NCBI GenBank assembly: GCA_028355015.1
Contig: JAOMRN010000003.1
Location: forward strand, 62,001 to 126,000
Source: MGIIb-O2 sp002494975
GTDB lineage: Archaea > Thermoplasmatota > Poseidoniia > Poseidoniales > Thalassarchaeaceae
Direction of reading: 5' to 3'
Length of the DNA: 64,000 nt
Shown in pieces: positions 1 to 8,445 of the stretch (its first letter is position 1; each line of letters opens with the position of its first letter). The notes under the pieces were generated by a model that was given only the letters and a program-made list of their open reading frames with translations, ran no database searches and was not told where the DNA came from. Position numbers and translations under genes: made by a program.

Positions 1-53
1 TGACTAATCAAGATGAAACTGAATTAGCAAATAACCACGCCTTCAAAAGGTAG
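1..53 (+). CDS. Possible C-terminal end of an upstream gene (partial)
   Basis: A reading frame open from base 3 ends at TAG 51-53 and would encode a polar tail ending NNHAFKR. It sits 20 bases before the next start on the same strand, as expected for a preceding operon gene, but 16 codons are too few to identify a product or exclude chance. Confidence 0.35.
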   Translation, partial: TNQDETELANNHAFKR

Positions 54-73
54 TGCCTAGTGGAAGATATTAG

Positions 74-715
74 ATGTCAGAGGCTGTTTCAATAGAGGTT
101 GGTGGAATGACCTGTACTGGTTGCTCTGATAGAGTCAAAAATGCTCTTGAAGAAATAACTGGAGTTCATTCAGCGGAAGTTTCTCACGAATCAGGAATGG
201 CTATCATTCAACACGATAATGTATCTAGAGATTCAATGGCATCTAGTATCCTATCGATAGGCTATACTGTTGATGGTAAGGGTGAAGAATTTAATTGGCG
301 CGATAGTAGTGTTTGGAAACAATCAGCACACAATACAAAGTGGTGTTTAGTTGGTTGCAGTATTGGCGATTTTGGTACTATTGCAGCCTTCCAATTTGTA
401 TTTACGGATTCAGGCTGGACTCCTATGATGATTATGTTACTGGCTATGTTTAATGGAATTATGACATCCATCGCACTTGAAACAGTAATTTTATCAGCTC
501 AAATGGCTTTAAAAGAGGCTTTTAGGGTAGCAGTGGGGATGTCATTAATCTCAATGATTTCTATGGAGGCTGCAATGAATATAGTGGATTTAGCTTTAAC
601 AGGCGGTGCTAAACTTACTTGGTGGGTAATCATACCTATGTTTATAGCGGGATTTCTCACTCCTTGGCCGTATAATTATTGGCGACTTAAAAAGTACGGT
701 GTTGCATGTCATTAA
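74..715 (+). CDS. Heavy-metal-associated (HMA) domain fused to DUF4396 membrane domain
   Basis: The 213-residue protein begins with a ferredoxin-like HMA domain (residues 5-70) with the metal-binding motif GMTCTGC, whose two cysteines normally bind Cu(I) or another soft metal. The rest is a hydrophobic domain with about four membrane helices, containing CSIGDFGTI and a methionine-rich stretch (MSLISMISMEAAMN) typical of DUF4396. The Met-rich helices and HMA domain together suggest copper handling at the membrane; this is inference, as DUF4396 has no firmly established function known to me. The next gene, nadE, starts 12 bases downstream, so the two are probably cotranscribed, although their functions are not obviously linked. 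Confidence 0.75.
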   Translation: MSEAVSIEVGGMTCTGCSDRVKNALEEITGVHSAEVSHESGMAIIQHDNVSRDSMASSILSIGYTVDGKGEEFNWRDSSVWKQSAHNTKWCLVGCSIGDFGTIAAFQFVFTDSGWTPMMIMLLAMFNGIMTSIALETVILSAQMALKEAFRVAVGMSLISMISMEAAMNIVDLALTGGAKLTWWVIIPMFIAGFLTPWPYNYWRLKKYGVACH

Positions 716-727
716 GGTGGTATTAGA

Positions 728-1504
728 ATGTCGAAGTGGAAAAATCTTAGCGAAGATATCTCCAATTGGATTTTGGACTATGCCAATAGCAATAATATTT
801 CTACTCTAGTAGTTGGAGTTTCAGGAGGTATCGATTCTGCTGTGACTTCTACACTCTGTGCTAAAACAGGTTTGAGAACTCTAGTAATCAACATGCCCAT
901 ACATCAGAATGATTCAGAGTATAATCTTTCTAACCAACATATGATGTGGTTGAGGTCAAATTGGGATAATGTAGAAAGTCATATAATTAACTTATCAAAA
1001 ACTTTTGATGTTCTGAAAAATGAACTTAGTAAGAAAGAGGTCTCTGATATTGCTATGGTAAATACGAGAGCTAGGATCAGAATGGCAACATTATATTCAT
1101 TGGCTGGTTCAAATAATGGTATAGTAGTTGGGACTGGAAATAAAGTTGAAGACTTTGGAGTAGGGTTCTTCACTAAATATGGTGATGGGGGAGTTGATAT
1201 TTCTCCTATTGCTGATATGTACAAATCAGAGGTATATCTCTTAGCAGATTCTTTAGGTATAATTCAAGAAATCCAAGAAGCCGCACCTACAGACGGCCTT
1301 TGGTCCGATGGTAGAACTGATGAAGATCAAATAGGTGCGACATATGATGAATTAGAGTGGGCTATGAATGAAATTGACAACCCCTCTGCTGAAAAAGAAC
1401 TTAATGAAAGGCTTGCGGAAGTGATGAGAATTTATCTGAAACTTAATTCAATGAATTCTCATAAAATGAACCCAATTCCTATTTTTAAATATAATAAACG
1501 ATGA
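728..1504 (+). CDS. nadE: NH3-dependent NAD+ synthetase
   Basis: NadE adenylates nicotinic acid adenine dinucleotide with ATP and amidates it to NAD+, the last step of NAD synthesis. The 258-residue length fits the ammonia-dependent form, which lacks the N-terminal glutaminase domain. The PP-loop SGGIDSAV lies at residues 32-39, and the later VVGTGNKVEDFGVGFFTKYGD region is the conserved substrate-binding segment. A GGTGG ribosome site precedes the ATG. With no glutaminase domain, the enzyme should draw on free ammonia. An archaeal NMN adenylyltransferase, the preceding step of the pathway, lies at 26520-27134 in this window but not in the same operon. Confidence 0.93.
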   Translation: MSKWKNLSEDISNWILDYANSNNISTLVVGVSGGIDSAVTSTLCAKTGLRTLVINMPIHQNDSEYNLSNQHMMWLRSNWDNVESHIINLSKTFDVLKNELSKKEVSDIAMVNTRARIRMATLYSLAGSNNGIVVGTGNKVEDFGVGFFTKYGDGGVDISPIADMYKSEVYLLADSLGIIQEIQEAAPTDGLWSDGRTDEDQIGATYDELEWAMNEIDNPSAEKELNERLAEVMRIYLKLNSMNSHKMNPIPIFKYNKR

Positions 1505-1534
1505 TTTCAATAGTAATAATCTTTCGCAAAACCC

Positions 1535-2056
1535 ATGGGTTCCTCAGAAGGATATGCTGATAGCGGCCATATTATGGCAGTTGAATTTGATAAAAAGATA
1601 ATTATTTACTGGTGGTTAGTAGCAAATATGACTTTACTTTCTACTATCATAGGCATAGTAGTAATGATTTTTTGGGTACCATTTGGATGGTTGATTCATA
1701 AGAAACAGTATGAGCACATGTCTGCGGCTTTGACCGACCGTTCCGTCAATATGAGGATGGGTTGGTTGTTCAAGAAACAGCAAAATATCCCATTAGATAA
1801 ATTAACTGATGTATCAATACACGAGGGTCCTATCCTGAATGCATTCGGAGTTGTCAGAATGCAATTCGAGACAGCGGGAGCCGCTCCATTTATCTTGACT
1901 GGTGTAAAAAACTCAGAGCAATTTCGTGACCTTGTACTTAGGCAAAGGGACTCTTTAGTTTCCAATCCTCAACACGCTGGCCCCTCAATTAGTTCGAACG
2001 AGGTACTTGTTGAAATCAGAGATTTACTAAAGAGTATAGATTCTAGGCTTGAGTAA
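1535..2056 (+). CDS. Membrane-anchored bacterial PH domain (bPH2/YdbT-like) protein
   Basis: The 173-residue protein has hydrophobic helices near residues 25-55, then a PH-like domain with the family pattern AALTDRSVNMRMGWLFKK...IPLDKLTDVSI...FGVVRMQFETAG...NSEQFRDLV. This architecture is common in YdbS/YdbT-like membrane proteins of unknown biochemical role. The C-terminal tail (EVLVEIRDLLKSIDSRLE) looks like a short coiled coil. The start is uncertain: ATG 1535 gives the longest form, and ATG 1574 (MAVEFDKK) is equally plausible because neither has a clear ribosome site. A second membrane PH protein lies at 13237. Confidence 0.7.
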   Translation: MGSSEGYADSGHIMAVEFDKKIIIYWWLVANMTLLSTIIGIVVMIFWVPFGWLIHKKQYEHMSAALTDRSVNMRMGWLFKKQQNIPLDKLTDVSIHEGPILNAFGVVRMQFETAGAAPFILTGVKNSEQFRDLVLRQRDSLVSNPQHAGPSISSNEVLVEIRDLLKSIDSRLE

Positions 2057-2128
2057 CTACTTCACTAATGATGAATTATTCAACGCTACATTACAAAATA
2101 CCAATACTAGTTACTTCTCGCAATATAC

Positions 2129-2656
2129 ATGGCTGAAGACCTCGAGGAGCCGAAATACGATTTAATACTTGATTTCGGGTCTTTTGAAACGCGCCTCTAT
2201 CATGATACAATACAAGCTCGCGTTAATACAAATGGGGAAAGTCAAGATAGTATCTCTAATGGTTTCAGAACTATAGCCGGATACATATTCGGAAGTAATA
2301 ATTCAGGTAAAAAAATAGCGATGACCGCCCCAGTTCATATGTGGAGTGAAGAAGAAATGACAAAAATGGCTTTCACTATGCCTTCAGAACATGAATTGTC
2401 AGATTTACCTATTCCGAATAATTCTTCTATCGAGATAGTTGAAGTTGAAGGTAAATTAACTGCTGCAATGAAATTTTCTGGCTTCGCTAGTCGGAGAAAA
2501 ACTCATAGATTAAGTAAAAAACTATTAAAATTTATTTTACAAAATAAATTAGAACCCACCTCCTCTCATATATTGGCGATTTATGATAATCCTTGGACTA
2601 CATTGCCTTTTTTGAGAAGAAATGAAATATTAATACCAATAAAAGATAATTTTTAG
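2129..2656 (+). CDS. SOUL/HEBP family heme-binding-like protein
   Basis: The 175-residue protein matches the SOUL family: YDLILDFGSFETRLYHDTIQA near the N-terminus, then FRTIAGYIFGSN, the highly conserved KIAMTAPV segment, and the late pattern MKFSGFASRRKT. Family members bind heme or tetrapyrroles, though many bacterial and archaeal homologues are uncharacterised. No signal peptide is visible, so it is probably cytoplasmic. It is followed 28 bases later by a TrmH-like gene with a GGTGA ribosome site; the adjacency suggests cotranscription only. Confidence 0.85.
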   Translation: MAEDLEEPKYDLILDFGSFETRLYHDTIQARVNTNGESQDSISNGFRTIAGYIFGSNNSGKKIAMTAPVHMWSEEEMTKMAFTMPSEHELSDLPIPNNSSIEIVEVEGKLTAAMKFSGFASRRKTHRLSKKLLKFILQNKLEPTSSHILAIYDNPWTTLPFLRRNEILIPIKDNF

Positions 2657-2684
2657 TTTATATGATACAGTTTGAGGTGAATTA

Positions 2685-3401
2685 ATGAATATGCAGAGGT
2701 GTGGTGAGGATGAAGTTCTTTCAGCTTTTGAGAATAATGAAAATATAAGCCTTATTTTAGTGAAAAGAGAATCTTCTTCGTCTAAACTTCGAGAAATACT
2801 AGGATATGCTGAACGCTTGAAAATCAAGATTATTCATGGTTCAGAAAATGATCTTTGGAGAATGTCTCGGAATAATAGTCAAGGTGTCCCGAATATACTT
2901 GCTTTGGTAGGCCGTAACCCTGATTCTTCATTGGAAGAAGTTTTCTCTAATGGGGGTCTTGTCTGGCTTCTTGCAGGTGCGGCTTATCCAGTTAATATTG
3001 GTTTTTGTATAAGGACTGCAGAGGTTTCTGGAGCTAGTGCTGTCATAGTAGATGCCGAATTAAACAATCAGGAAAGAAGTGCCGCGAAACGTGCATCAAT
3101 GAAAGCACATAGATTTTTACCAGTGCATTGGACTTCTGGATTTGATGCAATAATATTGGCAAAGAAATTTGGTTTTAGAATAATTTCGGTAGAAGATGTA
3201 GGTACTGCCGCTCCTTGGGAAGTTGATATGACAGGAAATGTAGTTCTGATAGTTGGTGGTGAGAGAAATGGCATATCTGAAGAGATTCTATCTGAATCAG
3301 ATGAAATAGTTCGTATACCTATGTCTGGTTTCGTCCCTTCGTTTAATCTTCAGGCTCCATTAAGTGCAGTCGCTATTGAAGCACAAAGACAGAGAAGTTA
3401 G
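2685..3401 (+). CDS. SpoU/TrmH family RNA 2'-O-methyltransferase
   Basis: The protein (238 residues) has the two-part layout of TrmH/RlmB-type enzymes. Residues 1-75 form a small substrate-binding domain ending in a SQGVPNILALVG-like linker. A SPOUT trefoil-knot domain follows, with the motifs YPVNIGFCIRTAEVSGA (motif 1, normally NxGAIxRTA), LIVGGERNGIS (motif 2) and RIPMSGFVPSFNLQAPLSAVAI (motif 3). These enzymes use S-adenosylmethionine to methylate ribose hydroxyls in rRNA or tRNA; the target here cannot be told from sequence. The ATG at 2685 has a good AGGTGA ribosome site. Confidence 0.85.
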   Translation: MNMQRCGEDEVLSAFENNENISLILVKRESSSSKLREILGYAERLKIKIIHGSENDLWRMSRNNSQGVPNILALVGRNPDSSLEEVFSNGGLVWLLAGAAYPVNIGFCIRTAEVSGASAVIVDAELNNQERSAAKRASMKAHRFLPVHWTSGFDAIILAKKFGFRIISVEDVGTAAPWEVDMTGNVVLIVGGERNGISEEILSESDEIVRIPMSGFVPSFNLQAPLSAVAIEAQRQRS

Positions 3402-3458
3402 TCATAATTAGATAAATCACCTTTATGCTTTATCGAGTCCCTACGTCACCCGGTAGTT

Positions 3459-5204
3459 GTGAATGTACCTAGTGAGTTAACTTTGATGCTTGATGGCAAA
3501 CATGGTACAACTAAACAGAAGGCAGCGCGACTTGTAGTCGATCTTGCATCGACAGCAGGGGCGATAGATTTTGTCAGATGTGAACACGCTCATGTTTCAG
3601 GTGTTAGTGTAATTACTGGAGGTCATGGTCTTCGTAGATTCCTATCGGACTTGGCAGGAGATGTTGAAGGAGTTGTTTCAATACCTACTACTCTCAACTC
3701 AGCAGGCTGTGATAGGGAGAAAATGGAGCAAATGGGTATCGACTATCCAGACTTTTTGAAACATCAATTTGAGATTATTGAAGCCTATTCTAATCTAGGC
3801 ATTGATGCCACATTATCTTGTACACCCTATGATAGAGGAGTAGAATTATCTGAAGGTATAGGTTCTTGGGCGGAATCAAATGCTGTCTGTTTTTCAAATT
3901 CTTATACCTCTTTAATCACTAATCGTGAATCTGGTTTATCTGCATTAGCTACTGCATTAACTGGATGGGCTCCTCTTTGGGGGCTTCACTTAGATGAGAA
4001 CCGTTTCCCTAATATTCATGTAAAAGTTCAATGTTCCATGGGAAATATTTCCGACTGGAGTGTATTAGGTGATTGGATTGGTAAACAAATACGGCCTGAA
4101 TGGAAACTTCCTTGGGGTATGATGCCACATATTTCTGGTCTCCCAGAATTTGCTAGTTTCGAAATGCGTAAGGCTTTAACAGCAGCAGCAGCAAATTATG
4201 GATGTCCTATGCTCTGGGCCGATGGCCATACAGTTTCTCCTCCCTATACTGATTCTTATGAAGGTGAATTAATATTCACAGAGAGTGACTTACAGATTCG
4301 TTATCAAGAATTAGCACCTAAAGGAATTGTTGATTTAGTTGTAATCGGTTGTCCTCAGGCGAGTGTTGGCGAAGTTAGAACTACTGCCTCTTTTGTTCGT
4401 TCGAGAATGGAGCTTGGGGAGGTTATTCCTAATCAGAGATTATGGGTATTTACGAGTGGTCATAATTATGAGATATTAGAATCTGATGGTACTATCGATA
4501 TTCTCGAAGAAGCAGGTGCATTAATTTTGAAAGATACTTGTCCAGAAGTCACTCCATATAACAGAAACAAGTACAATCATATATTGACTAACTCTCTAAA
4601 GGCTGAACATTATCTGACCTCTGGATTGAATAAAATGCCAACTAGTGTATCTACAATCTCAGAATGCGTTGCCCATGCTTTTGATCCAACTCTAATTCAA
4701 TCACCTAGGCCGAAATTAGGACATAATAATGTCAAACCAATGTTCTCCAATAAAATTCATAAATCTGGTGAATTAAATCTTCTCGGAAAAAGTCTCCCTA
4801 GCCAGACAGAGTGGTCAATCGAAGGTCGAGCTTTGGTTACAGACGTTCCAATTACTTACCTCGGATATGTGAACAGAGACACAGGAGTTATTGAAGAGAG
4901 AGGTCATCCACTTGATGGTACAGCAATTGAAGATACGATTTTGATATATCCAAAAGGCTCAGGTTCAACAGTAGCACCATTTGTTTTAATGGGTTTAATG
5001 TATACTGGTAAAGGACCTAAGGCCATATTAAATTGTGATGTATGCCCTCTTACTTTACCAGCAGCCTCTCTGTTAAACGTCCCTTATGCACATGGTTTCA
5101 ACTTAGATCCGACTTTAGAAATAAATAGTGGCGACCAGGTATCGATGTCACTTAGAGATGGGATTGTCAGTGTTTCCGTCATATCTCGTACAAGCGAGGA
5201 TTGA
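3459..5204 (+). CDS. Aconitase X with fused large (DUF521) and small (DUF126) subunits; candidate phosphomevalonate dehydratase
   Basis: Residues 1-420 match the AcnX large subunit (LMLDGKHG, HAHVSGVSVITGG, CTPYDRG, HIHVKVQC-like segment). Residues about 450-575 match the swivelling DUF126 small subunit (GRALVTDVPITYLGYVNRDTG, YPKGSGSTVAPFVL). Many archaeal AcnX proteins are separate subunits forming phosphomevalonate dehydratase of the modified mevalonate pathway; some bacterial AcnX proteins are hydroxyproline dehydratases. Both are Fe-S hydro-lyases. Isoprenoid synthesis is the favoured role in an archaeon, but the substrate is not proven. The GTG start follows a TATA-like TTTATCG by about 26 bases, suggesting a leaderless mRNA. 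The stop overlaps the tgtA start (TGATG). Confidence 0.8.
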   Translation: MNVPSELTLMLDGKHGTTKQKAARLVVDLASTAGAIDFVRCEHAHVSGVSVITGGHGLRRFLSDLAGDVEGVVSIPTTLNSAGCDREKMEQMGIDYPDFLKHQFEIIEAYSNLGIDATLSCTPYDRGVELSEGIGSWAESNAVCFSNSYTSLITNRESGLSALATALTGWAPLWGLHLDENRFPNIHVKVQCSMGNISDWSVLGDWIGKQIRPEWKLPWGMMPHISGLPEFASFEMRKALTAAAANYGCPMLWADGHTVSPPYTDSYEGELIFTESDLQIRYQELAPKGIVDLVVIGCPQASVGEVRTTASFVRSRMELGEVIPNQRLWVFTSGHNYEILESDGTIDILEEAGALILKDTCPEVTPYNRNKYNHILTNSLKAEHYLTSGLNKMPTSVSTISECVAHAFDPTLIQSPRPKLGHNNVKPMFSNKIHKSGELNLLGKSLPSQTEWSIEGRALVTDVPITYLGYVNRDTGVIEERGHPLDGTAIEDTILIYPKGSGSTVAPFVLMGLMYTGKGPKAILNCDVCPLTLPAASLLNVPYAHGFNLDPTLEINSGDQVSMSLRDGIVSVSVISRTSED

Positions 5205-7372
5205 TGACTAACCTGTATCGCAGACCTATTGTGAGTACTCGTCCAGATCCCACCCCTTGCCGTCCACAAGATCTTGGAAAATTTGAAATTATTCAGAGAG
5301 ACGGTGCTGCTAGAATTGGTCGTATTCATACTAAACATGGTTTACTTAATACTCCTATGCTTCTCCCAGTTGTCAACCCAAATATTCGAACAATAGAGCC
5401 GAGAGAGATGTGGGATAAGTATCGAGTAGAGGGCCTGATAACAAATTCTTATGTTATGTGGAAACACGATGATCTCAGTGAATTTGCTTTAGAAAAGGGG
5501 GTCCATGAATTAATTGATTTCCCTGGAGTAATCGTCACTGATTCAGGAACGTTCCAATCCTATGTATATGGTGACGTGGAAGTCGGTGTAGAAGAAATAG
5601 TTGAATTCCAAAGAGATATTGGTGTGGATATAGGAACTATGCTCGATGTTTTCGGTCGGCCAGATATGAGTAGAGATGAACTTATTTCTGCAGTTGAGGT
5701 TACCGCAGAGAGAGGCCCAATTTCTCTTGAAAAAGCAGGTGAAGAATTACTCCTTAATGGCCCAATACAAGGTGGCTTACATGATGACCTTAGAGCATTA
5801 TCCGGTGAATTAATGGGAGGTATTAGGGGCGAATATAGAGGATTTACTGTTCATCCGATAGGTGGCATTGTCCCTTTAATGGAAAATCAGAAATATAGAG
5901 AATTATTCAAAATTCTTCTCTCAGCGAAGTCTACTATACCTCCTAATAGACCAATTCATCTATTCGGTTGTGGTCATCCATTACTTTTCCCAATGTCAAT
6001 AGCACTTGGAGTAGATATTTTCGATTCTGCTGCCTACGCACTTTTTGCAAGAGGGGGGCGACTCCTAACACCAACAGGAACAGTCCGCCTCGAAGAAATT
6101 AATGAATGGCCATATCAGTCCTCAGAGTTATTTAATTGGACTCCTGAAGAGGTTAGAGCATTAGATTCAAAAGAACGAGAAAAAATCTTAGCAAGACATA
6201 ATCTAGAAGTCACTCAATCAGAATTAGCACGTTGCCGTGAGGCAGTAAGGAATGGGAAAATATGGAATTTAGCGGAAGAAAGAAGTCATTGCTCTGCCCA
6301 GTTAAGGGACGCTTTTTTGTGGATATTAGAACAGTTAGATGACCCCGATGAGGGACCTGTTGGAATGTCATCGATGAGGATGATTTCATCTACTAATCCT
6401 GTGAGGGGAGGTGGCGAGAATTTAGTTGATGATATTGAAGAGAGGCCTCATATTTTACATTTTAAATCTTTACTTGCGATGCGATGGAGAATCCCCGGTT
6501 CTTGGTGGGATGAGTCATTGGATGTACCTCAAAGAGTGGTTATTATTGAAGGTTCTAAACCACCATGGAGGGATAGTTCTCTGCACACCGTAATTTCTTG
6601 TTTAACAGATGAGCCAAGGTCAATAGTTCTTATTTCAACTCCTATCGGTCTAATACCTTACAGTATGGAAGACGTTTCCCCTTGGTGCCATATTGATTGC
6701 TCTGATGACGTTTGGGACTTGCCCCTCGATGAAGATGAAATAATTCAAGAATTATTTGAGTTAGACCTATCAGATCTCCCATTTATCCGAATTTCTCCGG
6801 GGCCTAGCCCTGATGAGCGTATTGAAGGTAGTAAAATAATTAGAGATTGGCTTGATAGGTGTTCAATTGTAGATAAATTATCAGTTCTCAATGGCGTAAC
6901 TCCTTCTTTGGGTTGCAAAATCACTTCTGAGATGACAAGTCGAAGGTCGAAGACAAATAGAATGGTAAACGTTTATTCTGGAGGCGTTCATACTATTTCT
7001 CCGAGACTAAATGATGGTGGTATTTCTTTAACATTAGAAGGTGCGAGAATGATTAACTCAGAATATTCCTCATCCCCTCTTATTTTTGGAGAAGAATTTG
7101 AAGGTGATGAATTAGATCACCCTGGGCTTGCTAGAGTTATGATTGTTAATGATGCCATACCGTTTGTAGGTCAAGGAAGGAATGTCATGCAAGGCTATGT
7201 TTTGGGAGCTGACCCCCATCTTATTCCTGGGCAACCTTGTCTTGTAGTAGATTCTAATGGCGATTTAGTTGCACACGGTATTGCAATAACTACTGCTAGA
7301 GAAATGGCCTATCTTACCAAAGGACTAGCAGTTAGAGTTCGTGATGGTGCGCTTAAAGATTCAGATGTATAA
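5204..7372 (+). CDS. tgtA: Archaeal tRNA-guanine(15) transglycosylase with C-terminal PUA domain, zinc cysteines missing
   Basis: ArcTGT swaps guanine-15 of tRNA for preQ0, the first committed step of archaeosine formation. The TGT barrel spans roughly residues 25-370 with the catalytic segment VTDSGTFQSYVYG and the conserved FGCGHPLLF...DIFDSAAYALFARGGR. A linker domain and a PUA RNA-binding domain (about 640-715) follow. In the usual zinc site, where archaeal homologues carry CSCPVC, this protein reads YQSSEL; none of the three cysteines remains, while the later histidine (ARHNL) does. The ArcS signature motifs of archaeosine synthase were not seen. ATG 5204 is used because it overlaps the preceding stop as TGATG; an in-frame TTG lies one codon upstream. 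Confidence 0.88.
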   Translation: MTNLYRRPIVSTRPDPTPCRPQDLGKFEIIQRDGAARIGRIHTKHGLLNTPMLLPVVNPNIRTIEPREMWDKYRVEGLITNSYVMWKHDDLSEFALEKGVHELIDFPGVIVTDSGTFQSYVYGDVEVGVEEIVEFQRDIGVDIGTMLDVFGRPDMSRDELISAVEVTAERGPISLEKAGEELLLNGPIQGGLHDDLRALSGELMGGIRGEYRGFTVHPIGGIVPLMENQKYRELFKILLSAKSTIPPNRPIHLFGCGHPLLFPMSIALGVDIFDSAAYALFARGGRLLTPTGTVRLEEINEWPYQSSELFNWTPEEVRALDSKEREKILARHNLEVTQSELARCREAVRNGKIWNLAEERSHCSAQLRDAFLWILEQLDDPDEGPVGMSSMRMISSTNPVRGGGENLVDDIEERPHILHFKSLLAMRWRIPGSWWDESLDVPQRVVIIEGSKPPWRDSSLHTVISCLTDEPRSIVLISTPIGLIPYSMEDVSPWCHIDCSDDVWDLPLDEDEIIQELFELDLSDLPFIRISPGPSPDERIEGSKIIRDWLDRCSIVDKLSVLNGVTPSLGCKITSEMTSRRSKTNRMVNVYSGGVHTISPRLNDGGISLTLEGARMINSEYSSSPLIFGEEFEGDELDHPGLARVMIVNDAIPFVGQGRNVMQGYVLGADPHLIPGQPCLVVDSNGDLVAHGIAITTAREMAYLTKGLAVRVRDGALKDSDV

Positions 7373-7424
7373 TTCAGGTCTTGCAGGCGATTCATTCAAT
7401 AGCGTAAATTCCAACGAAGTAATG

Positions 7425-7439
7425 ACACCCGTAGGGTGT
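7425..7439. promoter_or_regulatory. Inverted repeat ACACCC-gta-GGGTGT before ABC operon
   Basis: A perfect 6-bp inverted repeat with a 3-base loop lies directly upstream of the ribosome site of the ABC export operon. It could be an operator or an mRNA hairpin affecting translation. A closely similar element (GACACC-tag-GGTGTC) lies upstream of the PrsW gene at 51204. Confidence 0.3.
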
Positions 7440-7449
7440 TGGTGATATT

Positions 7450-8445
7450 TTGACTGTTGATTCAGATCCTAAATTGGTAATTGAGACCAAAGATTTGGTC
7501 AAGATGTATGGTCCTCATATTGCTTTACAAGGCCTGAATTTGAAACTTCAATCGGGTGCTACAGGAATTCTTGGACCTAATGGTGCAGGTAAATCTACTT
7601 TCTTCAAGTGTATCTTAGGTTTGATTACAACTACTTCAGGCGAGGGTACTGTTTTGGGTTATGATATTAGAACTCAGGGCGATTTAATACGTTCAAAAAT
7701 TGGATATATGCCTGAATATGACTCCTTGGATCCAGGGTTGTCTGCAATTGATCAAGTACGTTATTCTGGTGAATTAATTGGGATGAACCCCTCTCAAGCG
7801 ACCCAAAGGGCACATGAAGTCTTAGAATATGTTGGCCTCAAAGATCAAAGATATCGTAAAATTGAAACATTTAGTACAGGCATGAAACAAGCAACTAAGC
7901 TTGCTTGTGCACTGATACATGATCCAGAAATACTGATCTGTGATGAACCAACAAATGGTCTTGATCAACGTGCTCGGGATTTTATGTTGCAAACACTTAG
8001 GAACACAGTTAATCAAGGTGGTAGAACAGTATTGATGAGTGGCCACGTTATGGATGATATCCAAGAAGTCTGTGATAACATTGTCATGATTCATAAGGGT
8101 AAAATCGTAGTCCATAGGAGAATCGATGAGCTTGCCAAACAAGTTGATGAAGAAATAGAAATATCTGTTTGGGGCGGTTCATCTAGGATGCAGGACTCTT
8201 TAGAATCTAAAGGACTTATAGTCAGACGTCTAGGTAGAGTAATGAGGATTAAAGTAGAATCCGAAGAAACAATTTCACTAATTTTAGAATGTGCTGTTGA
8301 AAGTGGCGTGCAAGTAAGAAAGATGGGTGAATATGAACCAGACTTAGAAGATATTTTCTTGCTCATAATGGATAAATTAGGCGCTGAAGTCAAGAAAACA
8401 TCCGATCTTATGACTTTTGAGCATACCGGGGAGGCAAATGTATGA
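7450..8445 (+). CDS. ABC-2 type transporter, ATP-binding protein 1
   Basis: The 331-residue protein is a complete ABC ATPase: Walker A GPNGAGKS near residue 43, Q-loop, signature TFSTGMKQ (a variant of LSGGQ), Walker B ILICDEPTNGLD, and H-loop MSGHVMDD. The 100-residue C-terminal extension (about 215-315) resembles those of CcmA/NatA-type exporters. The TTG start is supported by the GGTGAT ribosome site just upstream. Its stop overlaps the next start by four bases (ATGA), so it is translationally coupled to the permease. Exported substrate is unknown. Confidence 0.9.
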   Translation: MTVDSDPKLVIETKDLVKMYGPHIALQGLNLKLQSGATGILGPNGAGKSTFFKCILGLITTTSGEGTVLGYDIRTQGDLIRSKIGYMPEYDSLDPGLSAIDQVRYSGELIGMNPSQATQRAHEVLEYVGLKDQRYRKIETFSTGMKQATKLACALIHDPEILICDEPTNGLDQRARDFMLQTLRNTVNQGGRTVLMSGHVMDDIQEVCDNIVMIHKGKIVVHRRIDELAKQVDEEIEISVWGGSSRMQDSLESKGLIVRRLGRVMRIKVESEETISLILECAVESGVQVRKMGEYEPDLEDIFLLIMDKLGAEVKKTSDLMTFEHTGEANV

